Origin: Trissonchulus latispiculum
Taxonomy: Eukaryota > Nematoda > Enoplea > Enoplida > Ironidae
Length of the DNA stretch: 64,000 nucleotides
Reading direction: 5' to 3'
Assembly: GCA_030248195.1 (NCBI GenBank)
Contig: JASAND010004011.1
Location: 1-64,000, forward strand
A program made the position numbers and the translations under genes. Positions 24,022 to 35,001 of this stretch are shown here, piece by piece (positions within the stretch are counted from its first letter, which is position 1; every line of letters begins with the position of its first letter). The notes under the pieces are model-generated. The model was not told the DNA's origin. It saw nothing but the letters and a program-made list of their open reading frames with translations, and did not search any database.

Positions 24022-26955
24022 ATGGATCCAGCCACTAACCCAGCCGCTCGGACTAACTATCCCGTCTGTCTTCTGCACGCTGCTTTTACTGGTGTATGTC
24101 TGGAAAATCGAATCCTACCCCCTGGGCTTAAAATTAAGCCAAAGTCCCCTCAAATTGGTAACCCTGAACAGCTGGGAAGATCGTGGTCCAAACAGTTTCA
24201 GAAGCTGGAATTCTATCTTCTGAGCAGCCTTTATCAATACTACCGTAAGCAATGCCGCTTATACCCATTACCGTCACGCCGGATGAACTTTGATCATCGA
24301 AGTCCCCTCGTATGCCAGAAAGTCAAGAAACTAACTAAGATCAGCAATATGACTGTATCGGAGGCCACGGATGCCATTCTGGCAAAGGCCAAGTGGTTGC
24401 ACCTCGACTGTCAACCGAGGAAGGCCAACCGCAGATTCGTAAGAAACCAGAGGCGGAAAGTCTCTGAACCCTCTGAAGACGAACTGAACAGGACTGTCGT
24501 TGATCTGAATTCTGTTGGCCTAACAAGGCCACAGAAACTGGTTTTGGCCAAAGGTCTAGGATTTGCCCCACGCCCTCCTGAGTTCAGTCGCTACGATTTG
24601 TTGGTTGGCGTGTCCAAATTCTGCAACCAACTAACCCGCTCTAATCCTGGTAACCTTCAAGCTAAAGTGTACTGTGATGCTGTCAAACATGATATCCAGG
24701 CACTTCCTCTTCATCGCAGACGGTCCAATCTATCTGCTGCAGAGAAAGAAGCTGTTAAGCAGTTGCGCCAGAATCGCGATATCATCATAAAGCCTGCAGA
24801 CAAGGGCCGTTCTGTGGTCGTTTGGTCCAGAGATGCCTATATCCAGGAAGCGAAAAGACAGTTGAATGACCAGGAAACCTACAGGAAAGACGCCTCAGAC
24901 ACGTCTCAAGGCGTCTCCCGGACTATATCGCTCCATATAGAGAACTGGCACGCCCGTGGGATTATCAGCGACAAAGTCGCTGAGTCCCTGGCTCCAAACG
25001 ATGCCAAAGCAGCCAGGTTCTACCTGCTTCCGAAGATACACAAGCAGAAGACACCCTGCCCTGGGAGACCTATCGTATCTGCAAATGGATGTCCTACCGA
25101 GAACATCAGCGGATTTGTGGACGCTGAGCTCAAACCTCTTGTCCGCCAAATACCATCGTTCATCCAGGACACCAATGATTTTCTCCGTAAGCTAGGATCC
25201 CTGAACGTATCTTCGAACTGTCTACTGGCCACAGCCGACGTCTCCAGCCTCTATACCAACATCCCGCACCAGTTGGGTCTTGCTGCCTGCAAGGAAGCTC
25301 TCTCGAGTAGAGACAGCCCAAAATACCCAACGAATATGGTAGTGCGTATGGCCGAACTCGTTTTAACCAACAATGTGTTCGAGTTCGATGGAGAATTTTA
25401 TACCCAGATGAACGGCACAGCGATGGGAACCAAAATGGCCCCGAGTTACGCCAACATATTTATGTGGTATGGGTTCGAGAAGAAGCTGTTTTCGCTAGCC
25501 GTAAACAAACCCTTAGTTTGGTGGCGTTACATCGATGACATTTTTATAATCTGGGATGGCACCCGAAACGACCTAGACGAATTTTTGCAACTGGCCAACA
25601 GCCTCATCCCCAGCATAAATCTGGAGGTCGACATTGGTGAAACCAAAGTCAATTTCTTAGACGTTTCAGTGGAACTTCGGAATGGGAAAATTGTCACTGA
25701 CCTTTTCACCAAACCTACGGACACAAGACAGTACCTCCATTTTGAGTCCTGCCATCCTATACAGCATAAGCTACCTATTGCCTACAGCCAGGCATTGAGG
25801 ATTTGCCGCATCTGCTCAAATCCAGACACCGCCCGGCTCAGGTGTAGGCAGCTCAAGGAAGATCTGGTAAGAAGAGGCTATCCCAGAGGTAAAGTTCAGC
25901 GAAGAATCGAAAGGGCTATGTCAGTAGACAGAATGCAGCTACTCACTCCCAAAATCGATCCAGGGACAGAGACTGAAGAAAAGTCCTACTATTTGGTACT
26001 GCCATACCATCCGGACCTCAGAAGCGTGAAAACAGTCTTAAAGAACCATGAACATTTTTTAAATGGTCTAAACTGCAAGGTAAACTTGTTCTGGCGTCCA
26101 CCCCCCAAGCTCAAAAACATGCTTGTGAAGGCCAAATTGCCAATGCCAAGAGCCGCCCATGGGACTATTAGCTCTGAGCATAGTGGAACCTTCAAATGTG
26201 GGCGACGCAGATGTGCCCTCTGTCCATCTATCAAAGCCGGCACCAGCATCAAAAGCTCTGTAACTGGCTTAGAATACCGTCTGAAGGGCCATTTTGATTG
26301 TACGAGTAAAGGGACTGTATATCTGGCGGAAATCGAAGGGTGTCCCTCCCAATATGTTGGAGAGAGTGGAAATCCCCTCTCCATCCGGTTCAACAACCAC
26401 CGGTGTGACATTCGCAAAATGGATGCTAGTAAACCTCTTTCGTGTGATTTCAGGAACCATAATCATACATTAGATCAATTATTAGTTACTGTATTGGACT
26501 TTTCTGAAGACGAAGTTATACGGAAGAAGAAAGAAAAGTGGTGGATAAGTCAACTATTTTCTGACCATCCTTTTGGAATCAACTGGGAGCACGTTCTCCG
26601 TCACAACAAATCCCCACCCCCCGGGTCCGGGTTTACTAGCATCCATTTGGACTCTGCCGACGACAACAACATCAATAACAGTGGTTCCGACCCTCCCGGT
26701 AGTTCCGGTCCTCCGGTCCCCCCAGTCCTTGCCTCCCAGCCTCCCACTGACCCTCCCGGCAATTTCGGTCCTCCGGTCCCCCCGGTTCTTGCCCGTCCGG
26801 CCTCTGAAGCCCCAACCCTAGAGAACTTTGAAATTTTCCTTCCCTCCCGAAATTGGATCCCCCGTTATCTGACCCCCCAGGAACGACAGCAGCGTGTGAA
26901 GAATCGCCTGAAGAAGATGCCCCCGGTGGAGCATCGAAACCGGTTGCGTGATTAA
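24022..26955 (+). CDS. Penelope-like element protein: reverse transcriptase plus GIY-YIG endonuclease (copy D, intact)
   Basis: This 977-residue open frame from ATG 24022 (MDPATNPAART) encodes the PLE polymerase, which copies element RNA at a nicked target. RT motifs in order are IIKPADKGRSVVVW (~24782), ADVSSLYTNIPH (~25234), QMNGTAMGTKMAPSYANIF (~25405), the catalytic YIDD (25528-25539), VNFLDVSVE (~25648) and the KPTDTRQYLHFESCHP thumb-side motif. Next come the cluster CGRRRCALC (~26197) and the GIY-YIG nuclease (TVYLAEIEG at ~26314, YVGESGNPLSIRFNNHR at ~26352, KEKWWISQLF at ~26530). The C-terminus has two GPPVPPVLA proline-rich repeats. The frame is also open upstream of the ATG through the unit junction. 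Cys cluster plus nuclease point to the GIY-YIG-bearing PLE group (Neptune/Nematis-type is my guess). No inactivating change is seen, so it may be active. Confidence 0.92.
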   Translation: MDPATNPAARTNYPVCLLHAAFTGVCLENRILPPGLKIKPKSPQIGNPEQLGRSWSKQFQKLEFYLLSSLYQYYRKQCRLYPLPSRRMNFDHRSPLVCQKVKKLTKISNMTVSEATDAILAKAKWLHLDCQPRKANRRFVRNQRRKVSEPSEDELNRTVVDLNSVGLTRPQKLVLAKGLGFAPRPPEFSRYDLLVGVSKFCNQLTRSNPGNLQAKVYCDAVKHDIQALPLHRRRSNLSAAEKEAVKQLRQNRDIIIKPADKGRSVVVWSRDAYIQEAKRQLNDQETYRKDASDTSQGVSRTISLHIENWHARGIISDKVAESLAPNDAKAARFYLLPKIHKQKTPCPGRPIVSANGCPTENISGFVDAELKPLVRQIPSFIQDTNDFLRKLGSLNVSSNCLLATADVSSLYTNIPHQLGLAACKEALSSRDSPKYPTNMVVRMAELVLTNNVFEFDGEFYTQMNGTAMGTKMAPSYANIFMWYGFEKKLFSLAVNKPLVWWRYIDDIFIIWDGTRNDLDEFLQLANSLIPSINLEVDIGETKVNFLDVSVELRNGKIVTDLFTKPTDTRQYLHFESCHPIQHKLPIAYSQALRICRICSNPDTARLRCRQLKEDLVRRGYPRGKVQRRIERAMSVDRMQLLTPKIDPGTETEEKSYYLVLPYHPDLRSVKTVLKNHEHFLNGLNCKVNLFWRPPPKLKNMLVKAKLPMPRAAHGTISSEHSGTFKCGRRRCALCPSIKAGTSIKSSVTGLEYRLKGHFDCTSKGTVYLAEIEGCPSQYVGESGNPLSIRFNNHRCDIRKMDASKPLSCDFRNHNHTLDQLLVTVLDFSEDEVIRKKKEKWWISQLFSDHPFGINWEHVLRHNKSPPPGSGFTSIHLDSADDNNINNSGSDPPGSSGPPVPPVLASQPPTDPPGNFGPPVPPVLARPASEAPTLENFEIFLPSRNWIPRYLTPQERQQRVKNRLKKMPPVEHRNRLRD

Positions 26956-27077
26956 GGTTGGTCTGACTTTGGGTGTCCACGTTTGATTTTCATTCTTCAA
27001 ATTGTGATATCAGCGTATCCGCACGGATCCGTGGACTTGTGGCTGTTTTGACTCTATCTGTCCTACTTCTTGGTAAG

Positions 27078-27722
27078 AGATATAAATTTAGGAGGGGGGG
27101 GGGGGGGGTTGGGTGTGGGGGGAAAGGGGGGGGGTTAAAGGGTTTTTTTTTTTTGGGGGGGGGTTTTGTTGCGATAGGAATTGTCCAATGGGGTAAAGGA
27201 CCGTGGGGCAGCTGTCGGTGGAAGAACTGTCTGTTTATAGTATGTTTCACATACACTAAATTGTGAATACAGACCTCCACAGTCGAACTCATTCTTCGTT
27301 ATATTCGTATTCCAATTTTAACCTGGTTCCGGTTTCGGAACAGTTCTACAGCAAAAACACTAAGTTTCACAAAGCGTCGGACGAGGTGAAGTTTAGTTCT
27401 TGCATTATTAATATGACTTTTATTAGATTGCAATTAGCTAATGAACACAATTCCCATTAGGAATGTTTCGGCCAATGATATCATAGAAAAAGTCCCCCAT
27501 GTGAAATATTTTATTTTCTGACCGCTCTGTTGGAAAGCTTTTTACCGTTTAGTTGTACACTACATAAGTACGTTGGAATCAAATTTTCAATTTCAGCTCA
27601 TTCGCAGAAGTTTCTGCGGCTCTGCGCATCTGCGGATCAAACAGCAGGTCACTGGTTCAAATCGAGTCCCGTAAAATTTGTTGGACTTTTGCAAGAGTTT
27701 TACTTTTTTTGTCAGTTCGGCG
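27078..27722 (+). other. Poly-G stretch and upstream region of receptor gene 1
   Basis: 27092-27168 is a G-homopolymer-rich segment with a T12 run, suspicious as assembly or sequencing noise or a real G-rich repeat. 27170-27722 is AT-rich and contains the presumed promoter of the receptor gene; no clear motif can be assigned. Confidence 0.4.
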
Positions 27723-29625
27723 ATGCCGCAAACGGATTGGAATGCGACGGATTACAACATCACTTATGTTACTCCACGATTGTGCCTTCAAATTGGATTT
27801 TTCTTGTCAGCAACAACTTCAGCAATATCCGTGTTGGTTAACTCTGCATTGGTGGTGCTGTTATTCATCACCAGGACGACGTTGGATGGACACGTCCGAT
27901 TGTTGGTACAAGTGTTTGCCATGGTGGCATGGATAGGTTCAATGGGACTAGCGATTAGATCAATTGTAAACATTATCTCCGTCACAAGTAAGCAGGAAAG
28001 CAACGGAAGATATTCATCAGATGTTTGTGCCGCCAGAAAAAGCAGAATATCCTACAAAACTTGTTGGATAATGGTTTCTTAATTAGGAAAATATTTTAAC
28101 AATTGATCAGACATTAAAACAAACCACAGTTTTTCAGATAATTCAATGTCAAAAAGTGGACACACATTTGTATGACGTTGTGCGCTTCAAGATGCTCGAT
28201 GATGGCAGTAAATTTACAAAGCCCGAGCATTTGATACATTGTAGCGAAAGTGTAATATTCTGAGCTGCAGTTCGCCTGAAATACTCGTGCTAATGTCAAT
28301 TATCTAATATTCAGTGTCTTGTCATTAAATTTGTTTTCTAACATCTTTCAGATCACATGATTTATCTATCCACATACGTCTGCGATCGACTAGAGGTCCC
28401 CTGTCGAATTGCCGTTGCCTTCTTCAATGTCTCAACGGCTTGCTTAGCAATCGAGCGATTATACTCCATGAGTCAACTAGGAAAATACTACAAATCATCC
28501 AGGGTGCCAATCGCAGGTAGAGCTGTTATAGTTATAGTTTAAGTAATTAGCAATTAGATTAGCAGATTAAAGTAACTGAAAAATGCAATATGTCTAAAGT
28601 GATTGTGTCATGAGGTAGCGTTATAAGCTAGCAGCCCGCAAACCCAGGAAATGAGAAGCTAATTGAAATAACTTGAATTTGAATTGATCATCCGAAAGGC
28701 ATATGCTTGAATCCCTTATGAGTTCCAAGTTTTTTACTGTAGCAGCTGAAGTGACACTGTTATTAACTGCAATCCGTAGAACTTCGAATCATTCTGTAAG
28801 TTTTCCTCTAAGACTGAGTTTCCTTTGCAAATTAACTGAAATTTCTATATTATGATATTGATGAAGCTTCTTGTTTCAGTAACCCTGTGTATTAGTCTGG
28901 CAATCAGTTCTGGCCTGGCATCGCGAAAACTGCAACCTTCCTGCCGTGTTGGAACGGAAGGATTTTGTCAACAATTTCTTCTGGTTAGCTGTGGAAACAA
29001 GGTATCCATACTGATTCAAGCTTTTTTCATTGGAATGCAAACACTTAGCGCTGCAACATTTCTTGCCATACTTTACAGGTGTCGTACAACACTAGACCAT
29101 AAAGCCCTGAATAGAGCACAGTATTCACTCAACGAGAGACTACAGTTACGACGAACAATTTCGATGACGAAACTTATGGCCCCTCTTGCGCTAGCCTGTG
29201 CTGTCAGCACCTTTGTGAGAACACCAGCCATGGAGCTGCTACTGCAGTACCTGCATCCAGACTATTACGCCAAATCCATTGCTGTTGAATTTGTTAAGTA
29301 CACCCTGTACCCGCTGTTCCTTTGTTGGACACCGGCCTATGGAGTATTCTGTCTAACATCTGTCCGCGAAGTCGTACAACGGCAGTGGGAAAAGCTACTG
29401 GCAAAGACAGCTGACTGGTCTTCCAATTCGACAGCAACCAGCGAAGCAGACACAAGATTTTTGCATCTGCAAAATGTTTGGAACAGGACACTTGAGGGCA
29501 AGCGATCGAAAAGTATGGTTTCGATTGCTTTGATGCTGCATGCCAGACAGGCCATAGCTGATAAAGTAAATAATGATAACCAAAGTCCTAACACGTGCAA
29601 CGCTATGACGAACACCTGGATTTGA
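27723..29625 (+). CDS. Seven-transmembrane chemoreceptor-like GPCR, gene 1 (three exons)
   Basis: Exons are inferred at 27723-27987, 28352-28516 and 28880-29625, with GT-AG borders (CACAA|GTAAGC; TTTCAG|ATCACA; GCAG|GTAGAG; GTTTCAG|TAACC). Both introns are phase 1, and the total is 1,176 nt (391 residues). The N-terminus carries glycosylation sites NAT and NIT. Helices: IGFFLSATTSAISVLVNSAL, VQVFAMVAWIGSMGLAI, CRIAVAFFNVSTACLAIERL (ending ERLYS), VTLCISLAISSGLA, IQAFFIGMQTLSAATFLAIL, LMAPLALACAVSTFV, and VKYTLYPLFLCWTPAYGVFC. Loop 2 has three Cys (CRVGTEGFCQQFLLVSC). The segment YSLNERLQLRRT before helix 6 recalls the (S)L(S/N)ERxQLREN signature of nematode Sra/Srab-type receptors. It is likely a plasma-membrane chemosensory receptor. 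The paralogue at 54625 shares the gene structure. The start codon is the first ATG in the exon and is provisional. Confidence 0.8.
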
Positions 29626-29929
29626 AGAAAATAACATCGGTTGTTACCCTGATGTGATTTTTGCTAATAAACATTTGAATCAATAATTATAGTAGACAAA
29701 CTGTGCTAAATTGCAGAGTTAATAATGTCAAAACGCAACGTTAATTCCTGCTTGAAAGCTATTCATTTTCAGAAAATAAAGAATATTGCAAAGCAAGAAT
29801 AAACAACAGCCAATTCTGAACGTTAAGATTTAAAGACCACTGTAGAAAGTTTGCAGGTCAATAGTAACATAATCCATTGCAGCAATCAAGATATAATTGA
29901 TCTACCACCTTTTCTCCATACAATAGCAA

Positions 29930-30890
29930 CAAGATCACCCCTAAAAGGGGAATATTCCGCCGTTGAGCCATACAGATATCCTTCGTACGTAAAAACACCT
30001 GGATTCAGCTTTCTGAAAATTTTAGTTTCGTCGTGGCATGAAAAATTAAAGTTGCGAAATCATTGCGGTTTATTGTTTTTGAAGAAGCAAAATGCACATT
30101 TGAAGCCATCATCTTTCAAGCAAAACATTAGCTGCAATTGTGTACTATATAAAAACTAAACAGATTTGTTCTTGTACTATACAAAAAACTGAACAGATTT
30201 GTTCTTAACTACCTTTTGAAAAGAAACAATTCCTAAATACCGCGGAATTTTGAAATTTACAAGTCTTTCTTTACTCTATACACGTTCTCTAATCACATTC
30301 ACCGCGGAATATAACTTGTGCCAATAGAAAAATAAAATTTGTACACAGAACTGTGAATCGATCTCGGGTTTTTGCGGCGGTAGGATTTCTTAACCACACT
30401 GCTACTGCAACTCAAATTCAGTCAGTTCTCAGTGGACTAATGTTCAGTGTCTTGGCGAAAATAGGGGAAGAGGACTCATTCAAAGCAACCGAGGTCAAAG
30501 TTTAAATTTCAAACGTAGAAACAGTAGTTTGGCGTTTGCCAATGTGCTGCTATTAGACTCAATCGATTTCTATGTTTGTTACTGCTTAATCTATGCATGG
30601 ACCTCCTCTAATCGATAGTCTGCGGAGTATTTCAGAAATAAATAACGCCAGAGCGCATTGCTAATTTTTGAAAGATTTATATGATAAAAATCGATGAAAC
30701 TTCAGAATTAAATTTGGATCAGATTCTGCTGAAGGCCTACAGATTTGCTTTGATCGATTTCCGTTGACTCTAAAAAATAAGCATACCAGCCCATGTGTTG
30801 AAGATAGGAGAAGCTGAAAACAATAACTACAGCGTACATGCATTACATGCTATAACACCGGGGTATATATTCCGCTCCAGCGGAATAATA
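29930..30890 (+). repeat. Diverged repeat downstream of receptor gene 1
   Basis: It shares order-conserved blocks with 59920-60945. GGGGAATATTCCGCCGTTG (29946) matches AGGGAATATTCCGTCGTTG. TGCGGAG...AATAACGCC.GAGCGC (~30621-30656) matches ~60703-60738. ACACCGGGG...ATTCCGCTCCAGC (~30857-30882) matches ~60906-60931. Spacer sequences are highly diverged. It could be an old segmental duplication together with the receptor genes or an old transposon. Confidence 0.45.
30343..30412 (-). other. Possible tRNA-derived sequence (weak)
   Basis: On the minus strand TAGCAGTGTGG resembles a pol III box A (one mismatch) and GATCGATTC fits box B exactly, spaced about 30 nt apart as in tRNAs. The acceptor and T stems do not pair well, so a functional tRNA is unlikely; a SINE head or relic is possible. 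Confidence 0.2.
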
Positions 30891-31984
30891 ATAGTGTGCA
30901 TGAATGTAAACGTAAACAGTGTCATCAAATGGAAGAGTACCATTTGGTTTTAAACTTAAAACAAGCAAAATTGTCTGCAAAAGCTTAAGAGTTTATTAAG
31001 CGAACATTTCTTAAAATGTAGTCGAATAAATGTCACAACAGCAAATGACTTTGAATAAAACCGGTTATCATGCCTGCTAGTTATTGCCTTATTCAGCGAC
31101 TAGAGCCGCAATGTATAAGAGGAAATTTGTGTATTATAATAGCTCCATTTGTCGTTTGATATGCCATATCTTCAACGTTGCACGATGCGTTACCGCTTTT
31201 AGATAAAATGCACGTATACGCAGCCTATGGTGAATTTATGCAAATTAGTTTTCAACATTTTCGACATGTTCAACAAACAGGCTGAGTGGACTGTTTTTGC
31301 AGTAATTGATGTCTTCTATTGAAAAAGCCTGTATACGTAATTGCACTTCTGACCCGTTATGGCGTCTCACTCGACTACATCGGAATTGGTTATTGTGCCT
31401 ATGATGAATCCCCGATTCTTAAGAAATACTTAGTGTTCGATGATCGGTAAAACTCGAGGATGTAGAAGATTGTATAAAACGACGTTTGGAATCAATTAGA
31501 TTTGTTAGTTCTTCAAATATCTTGAAGAATTCAAATTTAAATCTTTCCCTTTGCTTTACTTCAAATGAAAATATTAGTGCTGTCCTGCTTGCAATAGCAC
31601 AAAACTCTTTTCTGACATGTAAAGTTGAATCCGACCGTTGTGAGTACAAAAACTGGCAGGTCGTACTACAGATGATGGAAAATGCAGATATTCAATTACC
31701 GTATGTCAAGCAACTCATAAACGCAACTCAAACCTTTCAGAAAACAGTATTGCACTGAAAATGTTTAGAAATGTGAAGCATCAAATCGTCGATCCGGTCA
31801 ATCCTGTTCTTTCAAAATCCCAGATTTGTGTCAAGCGAACAAATCTAGACCAGATATCCACTACTGAATTTTAGAAGATCCACTAAGGAATAATGCCCCG
31901 TATGGGGCCAACTTGTTCTACTGTTTGCTTCAACAGTTGCCCATTTTTGAGACCTGCAAATATTAGCCAACATATGAAAAGTGC

Positions 31985-32156
<172 letters not shown>

Positions 32157-32834
32157 AACCACAACCCACACCCACCCAAAGCAAAGCAAAATTGTTTCAA
32201 GAGCTAATACTAAGCTTGGAATACTGGAGTGCAGAATAACACTTCAAATACAATACTGGCTAACTGGAGAAACTGACAGAACTTCTGTTCTGACGAAATG
32301 TAACCAGAGTAACCAATGTAATGTAAATGTAATGTAACCGAAATCTACAAGAAAACCTTGAATCACTGAACACTTGAACTAGAAACAACTGGAAACAACC
32401 ATCCTGTACCGCACCAGTCCCAAAGACTGACCTCTTGGCGGTCCTGCGAACTGTCAGTCTTTCTAAACGCTGACCTTTTCATTTTATCAGTTTGCTGTAG
32501 ATTTTTCAGTAAGTTTCCTCAGGTAATCTCCGGTGAACAGAAATAGGTAATTTATGCATTTCATTTGCTGAAGAGGTTTTGGACCCCAGAATTTGCCAAA
32601 GCAGTCTTAAGGCCCATTAATTTTCATTTCGATTAGGGATACAGCAAGCCCAGTTAAAACAAAGGTTCAGGCAAAAAGTAAGCCCTAAATATTTTGAGCA
32701 AAAATAAAATCCTATCTCAACGAATGCCGTGAAAACAGAATTATTACAATGGAGGCCCCTTTGTGGCCATCAAACTATCAGTATCAAAGTGGGCGTGCTT
32801 GGCAGTTTAAGTGACAGTCCAAACCAAAATACTG

Positions 32835-33655
32835 ATTTGACACAAAAATGCATGTAGAAAATTGTGATCACTTATACTACATTTAATATTCATCAGAGAG
32901 AGACCCATAACATTGTACATTTTCAGAATCCTCGTGGTCAGAGGAAATTTTCTTAAAATTTAAAAGTATCGGATTATGGGTGTTTTTATCCGGAATATGC
33001 ATGCTAAAGGTTTCTTTCTTTTCCATCTGAAATCACACGGAATGACGCAAGAAGAAAGAAAAACGGTTATGGTTTGGTCTTTTATTAACATTTTTCGATT
33101 TTCAAAATGCTGTGATCTTTGCTGCTTTTCCAACTTTGACAAGCTAGTGCTCGCTCAGTGCCTGATAGAAAAATTTCCATTTTCGTTTCCGGGACCGCTT
33201 AGGTATCGGCTTTATCACAGTCATTTTCCACAATTTGAAAGTTGATTTTTTGAAAAATAATCACTTTTGACCCAAAATTTCAACAAACTGGTATACAGCG
33301 AAAAAATTAAGTGTAGATAAGTCACGCTTAATCAGCAATCCTAGCTGAATCCAACGACATAAAAATGTTGCCGCTACGATGTATCTTGCATGTCTAAAAA
33401 TTTTCGAAGATTTGTGCTTATTTGAACAGGATTTTTGGTAAACTTGATGTTTATTACATAGAAACACTAATTCCTCAATATCCTGCGAAAACCATTTCTA
33501 CTGCGTCAAATGCATAAGGTGTCCCGAAAATGAAAACCAAAAATTTGCCTATCATGTATTGAGCAAGCACTATAGCTGGTCTAAGTTGGAAAAGCGGAAA
33601 AGATCAAAGGATTTTGAAAATTGAAAAATGCTAATAAAAATAACAAGTTGGCCCC
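32835..33655. repeat. Foldback repeat, related in inverse to 36660-36960
   Basis: Arms at ~33078-33195 and ~33523-33640 are inverted repeats (TTTTCCAACTTTGACAAGC on the left pairs with GCTGGTCTAAGTTGGAAAAG on the right). The left part 32835-33075 (GATCACTTATACTACATTTA, CATCAGAGAGAGACCCATAA, AATCCTCGTGG) recurs inverted at 36660-36960. This indicates a dispersed palindromic element family. Termini and target duplication are not resolved. Confidence 0.6.
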
Positions 33656-33915
33656 TAAAAGGGGCGTTATCTCGAAATTGAGCTTAACTGCTTAAGGGAG
33701 GGCTACGCATTTGAAAGTTCGAGGATGAAAAAGCTAACTGGTGGCTACCCTTTTCCCCACATAACAGTACAGATTAGGTTTGGTACAAAATAGTTTTAAA
33801 GTTTGAAAAAATTCCAAGCAGTGTAGCGTCCTGTAGAGCTTTCACAAGTTGGTGTGGTTGGTACAAAACATGATATTGAATTTTTAAACGCACCCTGAGC
33901 CTTAACGCTGTGTGC

Positions 33916-35001
33916 TAGTGTTGGGATTGGCCGAAAGTTTCCATGGTTGGCTTGGCTTGGCCGGAGTTTGAAGTTGGCCGGCCAATTGGCCGTTGGCCGC
34001 TGGCAGGCCATTGGCCGTTGGCCGGCCAACGGCCAATGGCCAACGACCAATTAGCTGGCCGTTGGCCGTTGGCCGATGGCCGGCCAATGTGTTGGCCGGC
34101 CAACGGCCAATGGCCAACGGCCAACTGGTTGGCCGTTGGCCGCTCGTTGGCCGTTGGCTGTTTCTTGGCCGTAAGCTATTCTTTAGGCCGTTCTGGCCAT
34201 TCTTTGGCCGTTCTTTAGCTATTTGTCAACGTTGGCGAGCTGGAATTTACTATTTTTATTCGTCTACCGTGCTTAATTAGGCGTCAACTTAATTAAACTT
34301 TATTTCAATAGTACAATTTACAATTTACAATATTTGTAAAATAGTTTTTCCAAACATTTAGCTCCAACCCGTGATAACTCTGTTTTAATTTTGCTGGAGG
34401 ACCGCAATAAAGTGAGGAGACGTTCACCGCCAGACAAATTTAAAAACTACGTTGTTAGCACGCTTAAAATTTGCATGCAATTAGCAAATTTAATTGTAAA
34501 ATAATGTTAATAACGATAAAAATTGTCAACATCTAAGTGAAAATCTGTAGTACTGTATCTAATGTAACGTTTATACAGCAACATGTTTACGATATTATGC
34601 AGCAAAATTAAATTTTTTAACACAGTTAACGCACAAGATCAGTAAATTTGAGCTTGGCCAGCACTCGGCCATTGGCCAGCCAACGGCCAACGGTCAGCCA
34701 GTTGGCCGTTGGCCGTTGGCCGGCCAAGCCAACTGACCGAGATTTTCTCGGCCAACGGCCAATGGCCGGCCAAGCCAACTGACCGAGATTTTCTCGGCCA
34801 ACGGCCAATGGCCGGCCAAGCCAACTGACCGAGATTTTCTCGGCCAACGGCCAATGGCCGGCCAAGCCAACTGACCGAGATTTTCTCGGCCAACGGCCAA
34901 TGGCCGGCCAAGCCAACTGACCGAGATTTTCTCGGCCAACGGCCAATGGCTTGGCCGGCCATTGGCCAGCCATTGGCCGCACCGGCCAATGCACAACACT
35001 A
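33916..35001. mobile_element. Non-autonomous hAT-like element with GGCCAAC/GGCCAAT-word arms
   Basis: This 1,086-bp element is flanked by CTGTGTGC (33908-33915) and TTGTGTGC (35002-35009), 7 of 8 matching. Termini TAGTGTTGGGATTGGCC and the inverse of GGCCAATGCACAACACTA fit YARNG. The left arm (33957-34200) and right arm (34657-34990) are built from GGCCAACGGCCAATGGCC words in mutually inverted order. The right arm contains a 46-bp tandem repeat in about five copies (CTGACCGAGATTTTCTCGG; spaced at 34741, 34787, 34833, 34879, 34925). The centre is AT-rich and non-coding. Apparent ORFs through the arms are repeat artefacts. Confidence 0.85.
34735..34940. repeat. 46-bp tandem repeat inside the hAT-like element
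   Basis: Five near-identical 46-bp units are each composed of GGCCAACGGCCAATGGCCGG, CCAAGCCAACTGACC and GAGATTTTCTC. GAGATTTTCTC is itself a small palindrome. The near identity between units points to recent amplification within the right arm. Confidence 0.9.

Larger units (their letters stand above)
18160..27077. mobile_element. Compound Penelope-like element array (two minus copies, then two plus copies plus a 5' stub)
   Basis: Five partial or complete units of one ~3.06-kb PLE lie end to end. A (18172-21234) and B (21235-22084, truncated) are on the minus strand; C (22085-23932, truncated and deleted), D (23933-26997) and a short head E (26998-27066) are on the plus strand. Equivalent positions in C and D are 3,065 bp apart, and in A and B 3,058 bp apart, so units are joined tail-to-head with no spacer, as in PLE tandem (pseudo-LTR) insertions. 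The inversion point is at ~22085, where truncated units B and C meet head to head. The array is flanked by TTCTTGGTTAAG (18160-18171) and TTCTTGGTAAG (27067-27077), a target duplication with one base difference. This suggests a single insertion. Confidence 0.9.

Noticed and set aside
27636..27672. GGTCACTGGTTCAAATCGAG looks like the 3' half of a tRNA (box B fits).
   Set aside because: No box A, D-arm or acceptor pairing upstream; at most a tRNA-derived relic before receptor gene 1.
31486..31758. Open stretch of ~80 codons (ENISAVLLAIAQNSFLTCKVE).
   Set aside because: No ATG, no splice context and no recognised family; could be an exon but not supportable.
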